The notes under the pieces are model-generated. The model was given only the letters and a program-made list of their open reading frames with translations. It searched no databases and was not told the origin of the DNA. Made by a program: the position numbers and the translations under genes. A stretch of 5,562 bases of DNA from UBA1368 sp964563125 (GTDB taxonomy: Bacteria; Bacillota; Syntrophomonadia; Syntrophomonadales; Syntrophomonadaceae): contig CAZLVY010000086.1 in the NCBI GenBank assembly GCA_964563125.1, positions 1 through 5,562 of the forward strand. The letters run 5' to 3'. Shown piece by piece: positions 4,948 through 5,562 of the stretch (the first letter of the stretch is position 1; each line of letters opens with the position of its first letter).

Positions 4948-5562
4948 ATGTATAGTTCTGTCGCTGTTAAGCACTTCGAGGTTACATACAATGAGCTGAC
5001 TGACGAGGAGATAGTTGAATTAGCTCAGCAAGGGGAACAATTCGCAACAGAGTTTCTAGTCGACAAATATAAGAATTTTGTAAGAGCCAAGGCCAGGTCC
5101 TATTTTTTGATTGGGGCTGATAAAGAGGATATAATCCAAGAAGGTATGATCGGATTATTTAAGGCTATACGTGATTATAAAACGGACAAGCTTACTTCTT
5201 TTCGTGCTTTTGCTGAATTGTGTATTACTCGCCAAATAATTACAGCAATTAAAACCGCTACCCGGCAAAAACACATTCCCCTCAATTCTTATGTATCACT
5301 AAACAAGCCGATTTACGATGAAGAATCGGATCGCACTTTAATGGATGTAATCTCTACTACCAAAATAACCAATCCGGAAGAAATTATCATAAGCCGCGAA
5401 GAATTTATCTTTATTGAAAAAAAGATGGGCGAAATACTTAGTTCACTGGAATGGAAAGTATTAATGGCCTATCTGGAAGGCAAGTCTTATCAGGAAATAG
5501 CAGTAGAGCTCAAAAGACATGTAAAGTCTATTGACAACGCCTTACAAAGAGTAAAACGTAAA
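4948..5562 (+). CDS. sigH: RNA polymerase sigma-H factor, 3' end cut by window
   Basis: SigH (Spo0H) directs RNA polymerase at the transition to stationary phase and at entry into sporulation, and also acts in competence in some Firmicutes. The window holds 205 codons without a stop. Bacillus SigH is 218 residues, so about 12 are missing at the right edge. Region 2 is almost identical to the Bacillus protein: KNFVRAKARSYFLIGADKED (about 42-61), core-binding region 2.2 IIQEGMIGLFKAIRDY (62-77), and the region 2.3-2.4 helix with FAELCITRQIITAIKTATRQ (87-106). IPLNSYVSLNKP and DEESDRTLMDVIS follow. Region 4 ends in a helix-turn-helix, SYQEIAVELKRHVKSIDNAL (180-199), that reads the -35 box. The start is fixed by an in-frame TGA directly before the ATG. 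It is separated from rlmB by 164 bases and has its own promoter. Confidence 0.97.
   Translation, partial: MYSSVAVKHFEVTYNELTDEEIVELAQQGEQFATEFLVDKYKNFVRAKARSYFLIGADKEDIIQEGMIGLFKAIRDYKTDKLTSFRAFAELCITRQIITAIKTATRQKHIPLNSYVSLNKPIYDEESDRTLMDVISTTKITNPEEIIISREEFIFIEKKMGEILSSLEWKVLMAYLEGKSYQEIAVELKRHVKSIDNALQRVKRK

Noticed and set aside
4582..4974. 130-codon minus-strand open frame covering the end of rlmB and the rlmB-sigH gap
   Set aside because: No Shine-Dalgarno site precedes its possible starts, and more than half is antisense to conserved rlmB sequence. Only the gap portion is kept, as a low-confidence finding.

Overview
The window reads as a conserved chromosomal housekeeping block from a low-GC, probably endospore-forming Firmicute (Clostridia or Negativicutes type). 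The evidence is the gene order gltX > T-box > cysE > cysS > mrnC > thyX > rlmB > sigH, strong Shine-Dalgarno sites, AT-rich codon use, a tRNA-sensing T-box leader, and a sporulation-type sigma factor very close to Bacillus SigH. All genes lie on the + strand. No mobile element, CRISPR array, tRNA or rRNA was found.

Layout: positions 1-230 hold the last 75 codons of gltX. Fifteen bases later comes a consensus sigma-A promoter (TTGACA, 17 bp, TATAAT; 245-273). It drives a T-box leader (about 280-533) whose specifier triplet is TGC (Cys, 384-386) and which ends in an intrinsic terminator (501-533). Behind it lie five tightly packed genes: cysE (560-1249), cysS (1221-2810, overlapping cysE), mrnC (2797-3204, overlapping cysS), thyX (3222-3995) and rlmB (4037-4783). 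A 164-base gap carries a second promoter (TTGACG, 17 bp, TATAAT; 4858-4886) for sigH (4948 onward), which runs off the right edge about a dozen codons before its expected end.

How the genes work together: when cysteine is short, uncharged tRNA-Cys should bind the leader and allow read-through. This raises serine acetyltransferase (first step of cysteine synthesis) and cysteinyl-tRNA synthetase, and with them 23S rRNA maturation (Mini-III), flavin-dependent thymidylate synthesis (ThyX) and 23S rRNA 2'-O-methylation (RlmB). SigH appears to have its own promoter.

I do not see a wholly new system here. The most unusual point is a cysteinyl-tRNA synthetase of 529 residues that carries the family's C-terminal module twice in tandem. 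Other points worth a second look are a T-box acceptor-pairing base that would wobble with tRNA-Cys, a 19-bp perfect palindrome and a mutually exclusive pairing in the leader, the absence of yacP between rlmB and sigH, and a decoy ATG just ahead of the sigH start.
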